This document shows, piece by piece, positions 16,912-27,144 of a stretch of DNA of 64,000 bases. Under the pieces are notes generated by a model. The model ran no database searches and was not told the DNA's origin. It saw only the letters and a list, made by a program, of their open reading frames with translations. The translations under genes and the position numbers were made by a program. Source of the stretch: Acidobacteriota bacterium (GTDB taxonomy: Bacteria > Acidobacteriota > Terriglobia > Terriglobales > Acidobacteriaceae); NCBI GenBank assembly GCA_021780315.1, contig JAJXYY010000010.1, positions 1 to 64,000 on the forward strand, given 5' to 3'. Position 1 is the stretch's first letter. Each line of letters begins with the position of its first letter.

Positions 16912-17727
16912 ATGCCCGTCTTCTGGCTCAAACTCGCGGTTCTGCTCTACGGTGTCGCCTCGCTTGCCGTCCTCCCCGCAGCCCTCTTTGACCGGCCCCG
17001 CTGGCGCCACATCGCCATCCCCACCGCCTTCACCGCGCTCTTCTTCCACTTCGTCGCCCTCGCGGAGATGCTCAACGCCGCCCACCACACCCTCCCCGTA
17101 GACCGGCACGAAACCCAATCCCTGCTTGCACTTCTGCTCGTCGCCGCCTTCCTCATCGTCTACGCCAGCTATCGCACCGTCGCTCTCGGCATCTTCATCC
17201 TGCCCATCGCCGTCCTGCTCACCCTCGGCCCCGCCTTCAGCCCCTCCCAGGAGACCATCCTCCTGCCCCACTCCGGCTGGATCTTCCTCCATATCGCCCT
17301 GCTCCTCGCCGCCTACGCCGCCCTCTTTCTCTCCCTCCTCGCCAGCCTCCTCTACCTCATTCAGGAGCGCCGTCTCAAGTCCAAGCTGCCCGCCATCCGC
17401 TTCGTCGCCTACTTCGAAACTCCCCTCGATCTCCTCGACCAGATCGCTACCAAAACCCTCATCTTCGGCCTCCCCTGCATGACCGCAGGGCTCCTCATCG
17501 GCTCCGCCCTCGCCGAGCAGACCATCGGCCCCAGCTACTTCCTCGACCCCAAGATTCTCCTCGCCTTCGCCATGTGGGTCGCCTACGTCGCCATGATCTT
17601 CATCCGCCGCAGCTCCGGCCTCCGCGGACGCCGCGCCGTCTATCTCTCCAGCTTCATCTTCCTCGTCATCCTCACCGTCTGGGCAGCCAACCAGCTCTCC
17701 TCCGTCCACAGGTTCACTGCCCCATGA
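16912..17727 (+). CDS. CcsA/HemX-type integral membrane cytochrome-c-assembly-like protein
   Basis: This 271-residue protein is almost entirely hydrophobic, with about eight predicted membrane helices. These include FWLKLAVLLYGVASLAVLPA, LLALLLVAAFLIVYAS, a GWIFLHIALLLAAYAALFL segment and a final FIFLVILTVWAA. The pattern matches the cytochrome c assembly (PF01578) family, whose short members next to hemA are called HemX/YpjD. CcsA proteins handle haem for cytochrome c maturation, while HemX in Bacillus influences HemA abundance. The stop codon overlaps the hemA start (ATGA at 17724-17727), so the two are translationally coupled. This linkage favours the HemX-like assignment over a dedicated haem lyase. 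Confidence 0.8.
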   Translation: MPVFWLKLAVLLYGVASLAVLPAALFDRPRWRHIAIPTAFTALFFHFVALAEMLNAAHHTLPVDRHETQSLLALLLVAAFLIVYASYRTVALGIFILPIAVLLTLGPAFSPSQETILLPHSGWIFLHIALLLAAYAALFLSLLASLLYLIQERRLKSKLPAIRFVAYFETPLDLLDQIATKTLIFGLPCMTAGLLIGSALAEQTIGPSYFLDPKILLAFAMWVAYVAMIFIRRSSGLRGRRAVYLSSFIFLVILTVWAANQLSSVHRFTAP

Positions 17728-19004
17728 GCGATCACAACAGCCCCACTCCGGGCCATAAACTCGTCCTCCTCGGCATCAACCACAACACCGCGCCACTCGA
17801 TGTGCGGGAGCGCCTCGCCATCCCCGCCGGGCGTCTCGCCGACGCCACCCGCACCCTCGTCCATCAGCCAGGTATCCGCGAAGGCCTCATCCTCTCCACC
17901 TGCAACCGCGTCGAGATCCTCACCCTTCAGGAAGACGCCCCCGCCGCCGATAACCACACCCCTGCCGATCTCCCCCGCTTCCTCCACGAGTACTTCAGCG
18001 TCACCCCCGCCGCCCTCCAGCCCCACCTCTACGAATTCCGCGAACGGGAAGCCATCCGCCACCTCTTCCGCGTCGCCTCCTCGCTCGACTCCATGGTCCT
18101 CGGCGAGCCCCAAATCCTCGGCCAGGTCAAAGAGTCCTACACCGTCGCCCGCGAAGTCGGTGCCGTTCAGTCCAACCTCGAAGCCCTCCTCCAGCGCACC
18201 TTCACCGTAGCCAAGCGTGTCCGCACCGAAACCCACATCGGCTCCAGCTCCGTCTCGATCGCCTCAGTAGCCGTGGACCTGGCCCGCAAGATCTTCGGTA
18301 GCCTCCAGGGCAAGACCGTCCTCATCGTCGGTGCCGGCAAGATGGCCGATCTCGCCGCCCGTCATCTCATCCAGCAGGGTGCTACCTCCATCCTCGTCGC
18401 CAACCGCACCGAGTCCCGCGCCCAGCAGATCGCCGACGAGTTCCGCAGCCCCACCTGCACCACCGCCGTCATCCCCTTCGACTCCCTCTACGATCAGGCT
18501 GAACGCGCCGACATCGTCATCACCTCCACCGGCTCCCCCCAGAAGATCTTCTCCCGCTCCCACGGCCAGCACTTCCTCCAGCGCCGTCGCAGCCGCCCCA
18601 TGTTCTTCATCGATATCGCCGTTCCCCGCGACGTCGACCCCAGCATGAATCAGGTCGAGGGCTGCTTCGTCTACGACATCGACGACCTCCAGCAGGTCGC
18701 CGCCTCCCATCTCGCCGACCGTAGCCGCGAGGCCGAAGCCGCCGAGAACATCATCACCAACGAGGTAGCCAAATACCAGCAGCGCCTCATCTCCCGCGAC
18801 GCCGTCCCCGCCATCCTCGCCCTCCAGCAGGCGGCCGAAGCTATTCGCGAGGCCGAACTCGCCCGCGCCGCCAAACGCCTCGGAAACCTAACCCCCGAGC
18901 AGCAGGCCGCCATCGACGCACTCACCCGCTCCCTCACCGCCAAACTCCTCCACCCCCAGCTAACCGCCCTCCGACAATCCGCCCGCAACCACGACGAGGA
19001 CTAA
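17724..19004 (+). CDS. hemA: Glutamyl-tRNA reductase
   Basis: The protein has 426 residues from ATG 17724. The N-terminal catalytic domain has LLGINHNTAPLDVRERLAI and the nucleophile cysteine in LILSTCNRVEIL. The middle has SSLDSMVLGEPQILGQVK. The NAD(P)-binding fold shows VLIVGAGKMADLAARHL, and a helical dimerisation domain ends the protein. It reduces glutamyl-tRNA(Glu) to glutamate-1-semialdehyde, the first step of the C5 route to haem. The gene overlaps the HemX-like gene by four bases. hemC lies 3.1 kb downstream, separated by a peptidase gene. Confidence 0.97.
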   Translation: MSDHNSPTPGHKLVLLGINHNTAPLDVRERLAIPAGRLADATRTLVHQPGIREGLILSTCNRVEILTLQEDAPAADNHTPADLPRFLHEYFSVTPAALQPHLYEFREREAIRHLFRVASSLDSMVLGEPQILGQVKESYTVAREVGAVQSNLEALLQRTFTVAKRVRTETHIGSSSVSIASVAVDLARKIFGSLQGKTVLIVGAGKMADLAARHLIQQGATSILVANRTESRAQQIADEFRSPTCTTAVIPFDSLYDQAERADIVITSTGSPQKIFSRSHGQHFLQRRRSRPMFFIDIAVPRDVDPSMNQVEGCFVYDIDDLQQVAASHLADRSREAEAAENIITNEVAKYQQRLISRDAVPAILALQQAAEAIREAELARAAKRLGNLTPEQQAAIDALTRSLTAKLLHPQLTALRQSARNHDED

Positions 19005-19048
19005 ACCCGCATCCGCCCACATCTCTCCGCCGAAGTTACACTCGTTAC

Positions 19049-21103
19049 ATGAGCACTCTGCAAACCCCGGCTATCCCCCCAGCCTCCCTCCCCGCCTCCA
19101 ATCCCTTCGCCGCTCCCAGCAACCTCCCCTTCCAGGCCCCGCCCTTCCACCTCATCCAGGACGCGCATTACCTCCCCGCCATCCAGGCTGGCATGGCCCA
19201 GCAGCGCGCCGAGATCGACACCATCGCCAACAACCCCGCGCCCCCCACCTTCGACAACACCCTCGTCGCCATGGAGCGCTCCGGCAGTCTCCTCACCCGC
19301 ACCCTCGCCGCCTTCAGCGCCGTCACCGGAGCCAACACCAACCCCACCCTCCAGGACATCAAGACCCAGGTGGCCCCCCAACTCGCCGCTCACAGCGACG
19401 CCATTTATCTCAACACCAGCCTCTTTCAGCGCGTCTCCGCCATCTACCAGCAGCGCTCCGGCCTCAACCTCGATCCCGAGTCGCTCCGCCTACTCGAAAC
19501 CTCTTACGAAGGCTTCGTCCACGCTGGCTCCAACCTCTCCGACACCGAAAAATCCCGCCTCAAGCAGCTCAACGAAGAGGCCTCTACCCTCTCCACCGCC
19601 TTCCTCAACAAAGTCCTCTCCGCAGCCAAAGAATCCCTCTTCACCACTACCGACCCCACCGCGCTCGCAGGCCTCAGCGAATCCCAGTTAGCCGCTGCCG
19701 CCGAACTGGCAACCTCGCGCAACCTTCCGGGCTGGGCACTCCCCATCCAGAACACCACCCAGCAGGACTTCTTCGACGCCCTCACCAATCGCGACACCCG
19801 CAAATCCCTCTTCGATCTCGCCTGGTCCCGCACCCACAGCGGTGGCCCCAACGACACCACCGCCATCATCTCCCGCCTCGCCCAGCTCCGTGCCGAGCGC
19901 GCCCGCCTCCTCGGCTTCGCTACCTATGCCGACTGGAAGCTCCACGACCAGATGGCCAAAACCTCCCAGGCTGCCCGCGAATTCCTCGCCAATCTCGTCC
20001 CCAAAGCCACCACCCGCATCGCCGCCGAAGCCGCTGACCTGCAATCCCTCATCAACGACCAAAACCCCACCCAGCCCTTCGCACTCCAGCCCTGGGACTG
20101 GGCCTTCTACGCCGAGCAACTCCGCAAAGCCCGCTATGACCTCGACGAAGAAGCCATCAAGCCCTACTTCGAACTCAACAGCGTCCTCGAAAAAGGTGTC
20201 TTCTTCGCCGCCTCCAAGCTCTACGGCATCTCCTTCACCCAGCGCCACGATATCCCCGTCTACCACCCCACCGTCAGCGTCTTCGAGCTAACCGACGCCA
20301 ATGGACATCCCCTCGCCCTCTTCTACTCCGACCCCTTCAAGCGCGACAACAAGAACGGCGGTGCCTGGATGTCGTCACTCGTCCACCAGTCCCGCCTACT
20401 CGGCCAGCTACCCGTCATATACAACGTGGGCAACGTCCCGCCGCCCGCCGCCAGCCAGCCCGCACTCCTCACCCTCGATCAGGTCATCACCTTCTTCCAC
20501 GAGTTCGGCCACGCGCTCCACGGCATCTTCTCCACCGCACAATACCCCTCGCTCTCCGGCACCGCCGTAGCCCGCGACTTCGTAGAATTCCCCTCGCAGT
20601 TCAACGAGTACTGGGCCACCTACCCCGCCGTCTTCACCAACTACGCCCGCCACCACGCCACCGGCGAACCCATGCCCGCCGACCTCGCCGAAAAGATCCG
20701 CAGCACCAAGGAGTTCAACAAGGGCTACCACCTCACCGAAGTCCTCGCCGCTTCGCTCATCGACATGCACTGGCACACCCTTCCACCCGAAGCCCCCCTC
20801 CAGGACCCCGACACCCTCGAAGCCCAGGCCCTCACCACCGCCGGTCTCAACCTCCCCTACGCCCCACCCCGCTACCGCTCCACTTACTTCGCCCACATCT
20901 GGGGTGGTGGCTATGCCGCCGGATACTACGCCTACCAGTGGGCCGAAACCCTCGAAAACCAGGCCATCGAATGGTTCGAATCCCACGGCGGCCTCACTCG
21001 CGCCAACGGCGACCGCCTCCGCCAAATGGTCCTCTCCCGCGGCAACACCGAAGACCTGGCCCAGATGTTCGCCAACTGGATAAGCGACCACCCCGCCTCC
21101 TGA
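19049..21103 (+). CDS. M3-family metallopeptidase (peptidyl-dipeptidase Dcp / oligopeptidase A type)
   Basis: This 684-residue protein has no evident signal peptide, so it is probably cytoplasmic. The zinc site is FFHEFGHALHGIF (HEFGH plus a downstream glutamate in the FVEFPSQFNEYW region). The C-terminal lobe has HIWGGGYAAGYYAYQWAE, typical of M3 enzymes. The long helical N-terminal half (about residues 30-430) forms the channel wall. These enzymes remove dipeptides or cut short peptides during protein turnover and signal-peptide clearance. It lies 44 bp after hemA and may be read from the same promoter. Dcp and PrlC cannot be separated by eye; the overall form favours Dcp. Confidence 0.9.
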   Translation: MSTLQTPAIPPASLPASNPFAAPSNLPFQAPPFHLIQDAHYLPAIQAGMAQQRAEIDTIANNPAPPTFDNTLVAMERSGSLLTRTLAAFSAVTGANTNPTLQDIKTQVAPQLAAHSDAIYLNTSLFQRVSAIYQQRSGLNLDPESLRLLETSYEGFVHAGSNLSDTEKSRLKQLNEEASTLSTAFLNKVLSAAKESLFTTTDPTALAGLSESQLAAAAELATSRNLPGWALPIQNTTQQDFFDALTNRDTRKSLFDLAWSRTHSGGPNDTTAIISRLAQLRAERARLLGFATYADWKLHDQMAKTSQAAREFLANLVPKATTRIAAEAADLQSLINDQNPTQPFALQPWDWAFYAEQLRKARYDLDEEAIKPYFELNSVLEKGVFFAASKLYGISFTQRHDIPVYHPTVSVFELTDANGHPLALFYSDPFKRDNKNGGAWMSSLVHQSRLLGQLPVIYNVGNVPPPAASQPALLTLDQVITFFHEFGHALHGIFSTAQYPSLSGTAVARDFVEFPSQFNEYWATYPAVFTNYARHHATGEPMPADLAEKIRSTKEFNKGYHLTEVLAASLIDMHWHTLPPEAPLQDPDTLEAQALTTAGLNLPYAPPRYRSTYFAHIWGGGYAAGYYAYQWAETLENQAIEWFESHGGLTRANGDRLRQMVLSRGNTEDLAQMFANWISDHPAS

Positions 21104-21491
21104 CAACCCAATGCCAATCCTCGCAGCCAGGCAATGAAAAGCAAATCAAACAATCAGCGATTACTCCGCGTCCATATCGCCATTCCCAACAACCAACCCG
21201 AATCGTATCCCTCGCAAGCCTGCACCAGGGCTCGCTGAATGACTTGGTGTTTTTTAATGGGACAGTGTGAGATAACAACAACTTGAAGTTGCGGCAAACA
21301 CCATTGTTAGCGCACAAGATAAGGCACTGACTGAACTAGGCCTGGTCCGCGACTCGTTCTACACCTTGATACGCCGCGCATGGCCTTGCGAGAAAAGTCA
21401 ATCCATAGGGTGTTCTTACAGTTCATTCCCGACAAGTTTCCATAGCTTGTCGAGTCAACGTCGCCATCAACCTCGATGTTGATGTTTTGCC
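21104..21491. other. Intergenic stretch, no gene recognised
   Basis: This 388-bp stretch lies between the peptidase (plus) and a small secreted protein (minus). A minus-strand frame of 62 codons (21307-21495) overlaps the stop of the small protein but shows no family resemblance. CAACTT-G-AAGTTG at about 21280 is a small inverted repeat. I see no convincing terminator. Confidence 0.35.
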
Positions 21492-21827
21492 TCACTCAGA
21501 TTCGCCCCCGACTTCGTACTGTGCCGTCTTTTCATCGGGGAAGATGATCTCATAACGTCGCTCATACTGCCCGGCCGGAATCGCCCGATCCACAATAATG
21601 CGTGCCTGATAGTCGCCTATCCGCAGCGCCCATGGCTTTGAGCCAAGTCCTATTAGCTGATATTTCTTCCCATCGATAACCACCCGGAGGACCTGCAGAT
21701 CTGCATAACTATATAACTCCGATGAACTTACATGCACCTTGATTGGATAATCCTTCGCAGCTCCCTTCTGCGCATCGCCTCCCAAAGAAGCAGAAAGAAA
21801 AAAACAATACAGAATCACAGATTTCAT
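21492..21827 (-). CDS. Small secreted protein of unknown function
   Basis: 111 residues. A short signal peptide (VILYCFFLSASLGGDA) precedes a compact beta-rich domain with YPIKVHVSSSELY, VLRVVIDGKKYQL, ALRIGDYQARIIV and YEIIFPDEKTAQYEV. I recall similar small acidobacterial proteins with 'VHVSSS...VIDGKKYEL...LxPGDYKAKL...LFPDxKTRKF', but none has a known function. It is transcribed convergently with the peptidase gene. The gene stands alone, and its G+C is lower than that of its neighbours. Confidence 0.65.
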   Translation of the reverse strand: MKSVILYCFFLSASLGGDAQKGAAKDYPIKVHVSSSELYSYADLQVLRVVIDGKKYQLIGLGSKPWALRIGDYQARIIVDRAIPAGQYERRYEIIFPDEKTAQYEVGGESE

Positions 21828-22121
21828 CTCACGTTCCTCCGGCTTAGATTATTCCATTCTTCCCACCGAAGCCGAGCCGAGCTATTGCATTTCCTAAGGG
21901 AGGAGTTCATTGAATCTCGCATGTGCCTTGTGACCTGGAACTGTCAGGCCCTCGTCCGGGGTTCGTCGATGCTCTCGCAAGCCCAATCTCCATGAGACTG
22001 TAGAAGCAGCGGCACCGAGGCATAACGCTCTGTACCGTCTCCCAGCCATCTCCCGTAATCACAACCAATCGCCGCCAAATCCGGCACTCCAAAACACAAG
22101 CCTCACACTGCCGTATTCTGT
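21828..22121. promoter_or_regulatory. Divergent upstream region of hemC and the small secreted protein
   Basis: 294 bp between diverging genes, so both promoters should be here. The 60 bp after 21827 are AT-richer and probably hold the minus-strand promoter. Upstream of hemC the sequence CCGTATTCTGTATGTG lacks a strong ribosome site. No conserved operator was recognised. Confidence 0.35.
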
Positions 22122-23102
22122 ATGTGTATGAACAATCCCCGCAATCCCATCCGCATCGGCTCTCGCGGCTCGCAACTCGCCCTCTGGCAGGCCAACCACA
22201 TCCTGTATGCCCTCCGCGACGCCGGCTACCACGTTGAGCTTCAGGTCATCCGCACCACAGGCGACCGCATGCAGCAGCCCGGCTTCGTCCCTCCGCCCAA
22301 CCTCGACGGCAAGGGCATCTTCATCAAGGAGATCGAAGAAGCCCTCGAAGAAGGCCGTATCGACCTCGCCGTCCACTCCCTCAAGGACCTCCCCACCAAG
22401 CTCGCTCCGCAGTTCACTCTCGCCGCCATCCCTAAACGCGTCGACGCCCGCGACGTCTGGGTCTGCGAGCCGTACTGGTCCCTAAACACCCTGCCGATGG
22501 GCGGAACCATCGGCACCACCAGCCCTCGTCGCCGCGCGCAACTCCTCGCCCTCCGCCCCGATGTCAACTTCGTCGAGATCCGCGGCAACATCGACACCCG
22601 TCTCAAGAAGCTCAACGACGGCAAATGCGACGCACTCGTCCTCGCCGCCGCCGGCCTCGATCGCCTCAAGCGCACGGAATCTGTCCACTATCGCTTTACG
22701 CCGGAAGAACTCTGCCCCGCGCCCGGACAAGGTGCCCTCGGTCTCGAAACCCGCGCGCCCGGCTACCCCGCCTCCTTGGAGCCCGACGAAGACCGCGACG
22801 CATACATCCGCAACGCCATCGCCTTCCTCGAACACCCACACACCCGCTTCTGTGTCGAAGCCGAACGCATCACCCTTGACGCCCTTGGCGGCGGCTGCCA
22901 GCTTCCTATCGGAGCCCACTGCCAGCCAACCGCCACCGGCGGATGGCACATGATCGCCCAGGTCGTCGCACCCGATGGCGATACCGTCATTCAGGTCGTC
23001 ACTGAAACCGGTCCCGAAGCCTCCACCCAATCCCTCGGCCTCGCCGTGGCCGAAGAACTCAAAGCGAAAGGCGCTCTCGAACTACTCACCGCGGCCGTCT
23101 AG
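22122..23102 (+). CDS. hemC: Hydroxymethylbilane synthase (porphobilinogen deaminase)
   Basis: 326 residues from ATG 22122 (a second ATG at 22128 is equally possible). Family markers appear in order: IRIGSRGSQLALWQANHI, DGKGIFIKEIEEALEEGRID, AVHSLKDLPT, IGTTSPRRRAQLL, VEIRGNIDTRL, ALVLAAAGLDRL and PAPGQGALGLE. The dipyrromethane cofactor cysteine is in LDALGGGCQLPIG. It joins four porphobilinogens into hydroxymethylbilane for haem. The gene ends in a hairpin that overlaps its stop codon and faces the convergent ANTAR gene 17 bp away. Confidence 0.96.
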   Translation: MCMNNPRNPIRIGSRGSQLALWQANHILYALRDAGYHVELQVIRTTGDRMQQPGFVPPPNLDGKGIFIKEIEEALEEGRIDLAVHSLKDLPTKLAPQFTLAAIPKRVDARDVWVCEPYWSLNTLPMGGTIGTTSPRRRAQLLALRPDVNFVEIRGNIDTRLKKLNDGKCDALVLAAAGLDRLKRTESVHYRFTPEELCPAPGQGALGLETRAPGYPASLEPDEDRDAYIRNAIAFLEHPHTRFCVEAERITLDALGGGCQLPIGAHCQPTATGGWHMIAQVVAPDGDTVIQVVTETGPEASTQSLGLAVAEELKAKGALELLTAAV

Positions 23103-23117
23103 CAAACGGCCGCGGTG
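23087..23117. terminator. Stem-loop shared by convergent hemC and ANTAR genes
   Basis: CACCGCGGCCGT (23087-23098) and ACGGCCGCGGTG (23106-23117) form a perfect 12-bp stem over CTAGCAA, which contains the hemC stop codon. It is followed by no T run on either side. As it sits exactly between two convergent stops, a bidirectional transcription block or 3'-end stabiliser is likely. Confidence 0.7.
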
Positions 23118-23119
23118 CC

Positions 23120-23833
23120 CTACACCCCTGCCCGTAACTCTTCACCCAGAATGATCGCCTCGGCGATCTCCCGCATCGGCTTCCGCTTCTGACGGCTCAA
23201 CTTCTGCATCGTCAGGTACGCATTCTCTTCATCAAGATTCAACTGCCGTTGCAGAATCCCCTTCGCCCGCTCCATCAGCTTGCGCATCTCCAACTGCCGC
23301 TGCATCTCCGCTTTCTCCGTCTCAATGCGGGCCAGCTCCAGCTCCGCACCCACCAGAAACCCTATCGTGGAGATCAACCGAATCTCGCGCTCCGTATGGT
23401 GATGGGGCTGCCGATGCTGCAGATTGATCACGCCCACAATCCGGCCCCGCGATAGAATCGGCACCGAAAGAAACGCTTCAAACAAGTCCTCTGGCAGATC
23501 GTTGAACCGTCGAAACCGCGGATCGCTCGATGCATTCGATGGAATCGCCACCGCCTCGCGATGTTCTGCCACCCACCCCGTAATACCTTGGCCCACCGCA
23601 ATCTCCAGCTTGTGCAGCAGGTCCGTGTGCGGGTTCTTCGACGCACTCAATACCAACTGATCGTTCTGCTGGATATACACAAAACACGAGTCGCAACGCA
23701 CCAGGTCGGAGATAAACTGCAAAATCCGCTGCAGGATCGAGTCCAACGAATCGGCCGCAGCCATCCGGCTGCCAATCTCATGCAGAAAATCAACTTCCTG
23801 CCAGCTCTCGGGGTTTTTCAACATGGAATCCAT
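23120..23833 (-). CDS. GAF-ANTAR domain RNA-binding antiterminator-like regulator
   Basis: 237 residues. A GAF domain at about 15-170 contains SCFVYIQQNDQLVLSAS, VGQGITGWVAEHREAVAIP and AFLSVPILSRGRIVGVINLQ. A short coiled coil (ELARIETEKAEMQRQLE) follows. The C-terminal ANTAR helices read LMERAKGILQRQLNLDEENA and YLTMQKLSRQKRKPMREIAEA. ANTAR proteins bind paired hexaloop hairpins in nascent RNA and prevent termination; a GAF domain would sense a small molecule. No partner kinase is nearby. It lies between hemC and gcvP, 168 bp downstream of gcvP on the same strand. Its RNA target is not evident from position. Confidence 0.88.
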   Translation of the reverse strand: MDSMLKNPESWQEVDFLHEIGSRMAAADSLDSILQRILQFISDLVRCDSCFVYIQQNDQLVLSASKNPHTDLLHKLEIAVGQGITGWVAEHREAVAIPSNASSDPRFRRFNDLPEDLFEAFLSVPILSRGRIVGVINLQHRQPHHHTEREIRLISTIGFLVGAELELARIETEKAEMQRQLEMRKLMERAKGILQRQLNLDEENAYLTMQKLSRQKRKPMREIAEAIILGEELRAGV

Positions 23834-24001
23834 TCAGCACTCTCCTCACGCTTTAAAAAGGCATTCGCCTTCACTCATCAGGTCGAGCCATCGACGTATG
23901 CACGCTGGTTCTCCGCCATAAATCGATGGCCGGAGAGGGAAGCAGAAACACTCTGATCCCTCTCCTCGAAACGCTCCGTGTGCATGATCGACATGGATCA
24001 C

Positions 24002-26878
24002 TTATTCAGAAACAACCTCGCAATACTCCGCCGTCGGAGGACACGAGCAAAACAGGTTCCTATCCCCGTACGCATTGTCGATTCGGTTCACCGGGGCCCA
24101 GTACTTATCGTTCTTCCGCGAAGTAGCAGGGAAGCATCCCTGCGCTCGTGTATAACGCCGATCCCAGTTCTCCTCCGCAAGGTCGAAGACAGTATGTGGT
24201 GCAAAGTGCAAAGGGCTTTCTTCAATCGTATACGCTCCGGCCTCAATCTCGCCAATCTCGTGCCGCATCGCAATCATCGCCTCGCAGAATCGATCAATCT
24301 CCGCCTTGGACTCCGACTCCGTAGGCTCGATCATCAACGTGCCCACCACAGGAAAACTCATCGTCGGCGCATGGAATCCATAGTCGATCAACCGCTTCGC
24401 AATATCGTCCACACTTACCCCGCACGAAACCTTCAGCGGACGCGTATCCAGAATGCACTCATGCGCCACCCGTCCATGTTCGTTCTTGTACAGCACCGGA
24501 TAGTGCGGGTCCAGACGTTTCGCAATGTAGTTTGCATTCAGAATCGCAACCTCCGTTGCCTTCGTCAGCCCCACGCCGCCCATCAGCAGCATGTACGCCC
24601 ACGAGATCGGCAGAATCGAAGCCGATCCATACGGCGCAGCCGAAACCGGCCCCACCACGCTCTCGGTCCCCAGCTCAGGATGCCCCGGCAGGAAAGGCGC
24701 CAGATGCGCACGCAAACCAACCGGCCCAACTCCCGGACCACCCCCGCCATGAGGAATGCAGAACGTCTTATGCAGATTCAGATGGCTCACATCCGCACCA
24801 AACTTGCCCGGATACACCACGCCTACCTGCGCATTAAGATTCGCCCCATCCAGATACACCTGGCCGCCGCACGCATGCACAATCTCGCAGATCTCCCGCA
24901 CCTTCTCTTCAAACACGCCATGCGTCGAGGGATACGTAATCATCACCGCCGCCAGTATGTCTGCATAGTGCGTCGCCTTGGCCCGCAGATCTTCAACATC
25001 CACGTTCCCGTCCTCATCGCACTTCACCCCCACCACTTCCATCGCCGCCATCTGCGCCGACGCAGGATTCGTCCCATGTGCCGAAGCCGGTATCAGGCAG
25101 ATCTTCCGGTGGCCTTCGCCGCGGCTCGCATGGTACGCACCAATCGCCAGCAGTCCGGCATACTCACCCTGCGCTCCCGAGTTCGGCTGGAACGAGAACG
25201 CGTCATACCCCGTCACCTCGCACAAACGCTTCTCCAACTCTCCCAGCATCTCCGCATAGCCCAGCGCCTGGTCCGCCGGCACAAACGGGTGCAGACTCCC
25301 AAACTCCGGCCACGTCACCGGCAGCATCTCCGTCGTCGCATTCAGCTTCATCGTGCACGAGCCCAGCGGAATCATCGCCCGGTCCAACGCCAGATCTCGA
25401 TCCGCCAGCCGCCGCATATACCGCAGCATCTCCGTCTCCGAGTGGTACTGGTGGAACACCGGATGCTGCAGAAACTCGCTCGTCCGCTGCAGCCCCGACG
25501 GAATCGCCACCCGCTCCTGCACCTCGGCAAACTTTGGAGCAACCCTAAAGCAGCCCCACACCGCCTCGACAATCGCCACCGTCGTCGTCTCATCCAGGCT
25601 GATCCCAATCCGGTCCGCCGCCACCCGCCGCAGATTTATCCCCGCAGCCACCGCCGCCTGATGGATCGCCTCCGTCCGCTCGCCTGTCCGTACCGTAATC
25701 GTGTCGAAGTAAGCCTCAGGCTCGACCGCAAATCCCATCCCGGTCAGGCCAGCCGCCAGCTTGCCGGTCATCCCATGCACCCGCCGCGCAATCGCCTTCA
25801 AACCCTCCGGCCCGTGATACACCGCATACATCCCGGCCATCACCGCCAGCAGCACCTGCGCCGTGCAAATATTGCTGGTCGCCTTCTCCCGCCGAATATG
25901 CTGCTCCCGCGTCTGCAAAGCCAACCGGTAAGCCTGCGCACCTCGCGCATCGATCGACACGCCCACCAACCGCCCCGGCAGCGACCGCTTGAACTCATCC
26001 TTCGTCGCCAGAAACGCCGCATGTGGCCCGCCATATCCCATCGGCACACCAAACCGCTGCGTCGAACCCACCGCCATATCCGCATCCAACTCGCCCGGCG
26101 AAGTCAGCAGCGTCAGCGCCAGCGGATCGGTCGCCATCACCGCAATCGCACCCTCCGCGTGCAGATCCGAAATCACCCGGCGATAGTCCACCACCTCGCC
26201 CAGCGTCCCCGGATACTGGAAGATCGCCCCAAATACCTCCGCGGCCTTCAACTCCGTCGCCGCATCGCCGATCACCAACTCCCACCCCAGCGGCTTCGAC
26301 CGCGTCTGCAGCACTGCAATCGTCTGTGGATGACAGTTCTTGTCCACAAAAAAACGGTTCTGCTTCGACTTCGCCCCACGCTTCGCCATCGCCATCGCCT
26401 CGGCCGCGGCTGTAGCCTCATCCAGCAGGGAAGCGTTCGCGATATCCAGTCCCGTCAGGTCGCACACCATCGTCTGGAAGTTGATCACCGCCTCCAGTCG
26501 CCCCTGGCTGATCTCCGGCTGGTACGGTGTGTACGCCGTATACCACGCGGGATTCTCCAGAATGTTCCGCTGAATCACCGCTGGCACAATCGTCCCGTAG
26601 TACCCCTGCCCAATCAGCGAAGTCATCACCTTGTTCTTCGCCGCCACCTGCCGCAGAAACGCAATCGCCTCCGTCTCCGACAACGCCGGTCCAAACGTCA
26701 GCTTGCCCGGATCAAGAATCGACGCCGGCACCGCCTCCGCAATCAGCCCATCCAGGCTCTCCGCTCCCACCGTCTCCAGCATCACAGCGATGTCGCTGTC
26801 CGATGGTCCAATGTGCCGCTCGGCAAATACTTCGTTGGTGTTCCACTCACCTGCGCTCTGCTTCGTCATCGTCGTCAT
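24002..26878 (-). CDS. gcvP: Glycine dehydrogenase (aminomethyl-transferring), single-chain P-protein
   Basis: About 958 residues from ATG 26878, which follows AAGGATTTGAGG; an upstream frame to 26935 has no ribosome site. It begins with [17 protein letters not shown], has GYYGT and [19 protein letters not shown] in the first half, and the pyridoxal-phosphate lysine in [17 protein letters not shown]1 and P2 halves are fused, as in E. coli GcvP. The enzyme decarboxylates glycine and passes the aminomethyl group to the lipoyl H-protein. gcvT and gcvH are not in this window. Expression is probably glycine-dependent through the riboswitch at 27145-27299. Confidence 0.97.
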   Translation of the reverse strand: MTTMTKQSAGEWNTNEVFAERHIGPSDSDIAVMLETVGAESLDGLIAEAVPASILDPGKLTFGPALSETEAIAFLRQVAAKNKVMTSLIGQGYYGTIVPAVIQRNILENPAWYTAYTPYQPEISQGRLEAVINFQTMVCDLTGLDIANASLLDEATAAAEAMAMAKRGAKSKQNRFFVDKNCHPQTIAVLQTRSKPLGWELVIGDAATELKAAEVFGAIFQYPGTLGEVVDYRRVISDLHAEGAIAVMATDPLALTLLTSPGELDADMAVGSTQRFGVPMGYGGPHAAFLATKDEFKRSLPGRLVGVSIDARGAQAYRLALQTREQHIRREKATSNICTAQVLLAVMAGMYAVYHGPEGLKAIARRVHGMTGKLAAGLTGMGFAVEPEAYFDTITVRTGERTEAIHQAAVAAGINLRRVAADRIGISLDETTTVAIVEAVWGCFRVAPKFAEVQERVAIPSGLQRTSEFLQHPVFHQYHSETEMLRYMRRLADRDLALDRAMIPLGSCTMKLNATTEMLPVTWPEFGSLHPFVPADQALGYAEMLGELEKRLCEVTGYDAFSFQPNSGAQGEYAGLLAIGAYHASRGEGHRKICLIPASAHGTNPASAQMAAMEVVGVKCDEDGNVDVEDLRAKATHYADILAAVMITYPSTHGVFEEKVREICEIVHACGGQVYLDGANLNAQVGVVYPGKFGADVSHLNLHKTFCIPHGGGGPGVGPVGLRAHLAPFLPGHPELGTESVVGPVSAAPYGSASILPISWAYMLLMGGVGLTKATEVAILNANYIAKRLDPHYPVLYKNEHGRVAHECILDTRPLKVSCGVSVDDIAKRLIDYGFHAPTMSFPVVGTLMIEPTESESKAEIDRFCEAMIAMRHEIGEIEAGAYTIEESPLHFAPHTVFDLAEENWDRRYTRAQGCFPATSRKNDKYWAPVNRIDNAYGDRNLFCSCPPTAEYCEVVSE

Positions 26879-27144
26879 CCTCAAATCCTTCAAAGATCCT
26901 TCAAAAATCGTCCTGTCCAACTCACTGCATTTCAATCAGGCACACCCATCCCACACCCCGTGCCTGCCAGCGTCAATACCGGCAAACGCACTGCGGCCGC
27001 TGCAGGGAAGTCCCCGCGCAGCACCAGCCAGCGCACACAACACACATCTCCGTGGGATTGGTGGCTGCAACTCGTCGTGTCGTCATCGCAGAACTCAGCG
27101 CGCACTCCTCATTCGCTGACATCAGTCAGCTCCTTCGTGCGCCC

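Noticed and set aside
16912-17727. HemX-like gene as a dedicated cytochrome c haem lyase (CcsA)
   Set aside because: The clear tryptophan-rich WWD haem-handling motif is not visible, no other cytochrome c maturation genes are nearby, and the overlap with hemA fits the HemX type better.
21307-21495. 62-codon minus-strand frame overlapping the stop of the small secreted protein
   Set aside because: The GTG start overlaps the upstream stop, which could mean coupling, but the sequence shows no family resemblance, signal or ribosome site. Not enough to call a gene.
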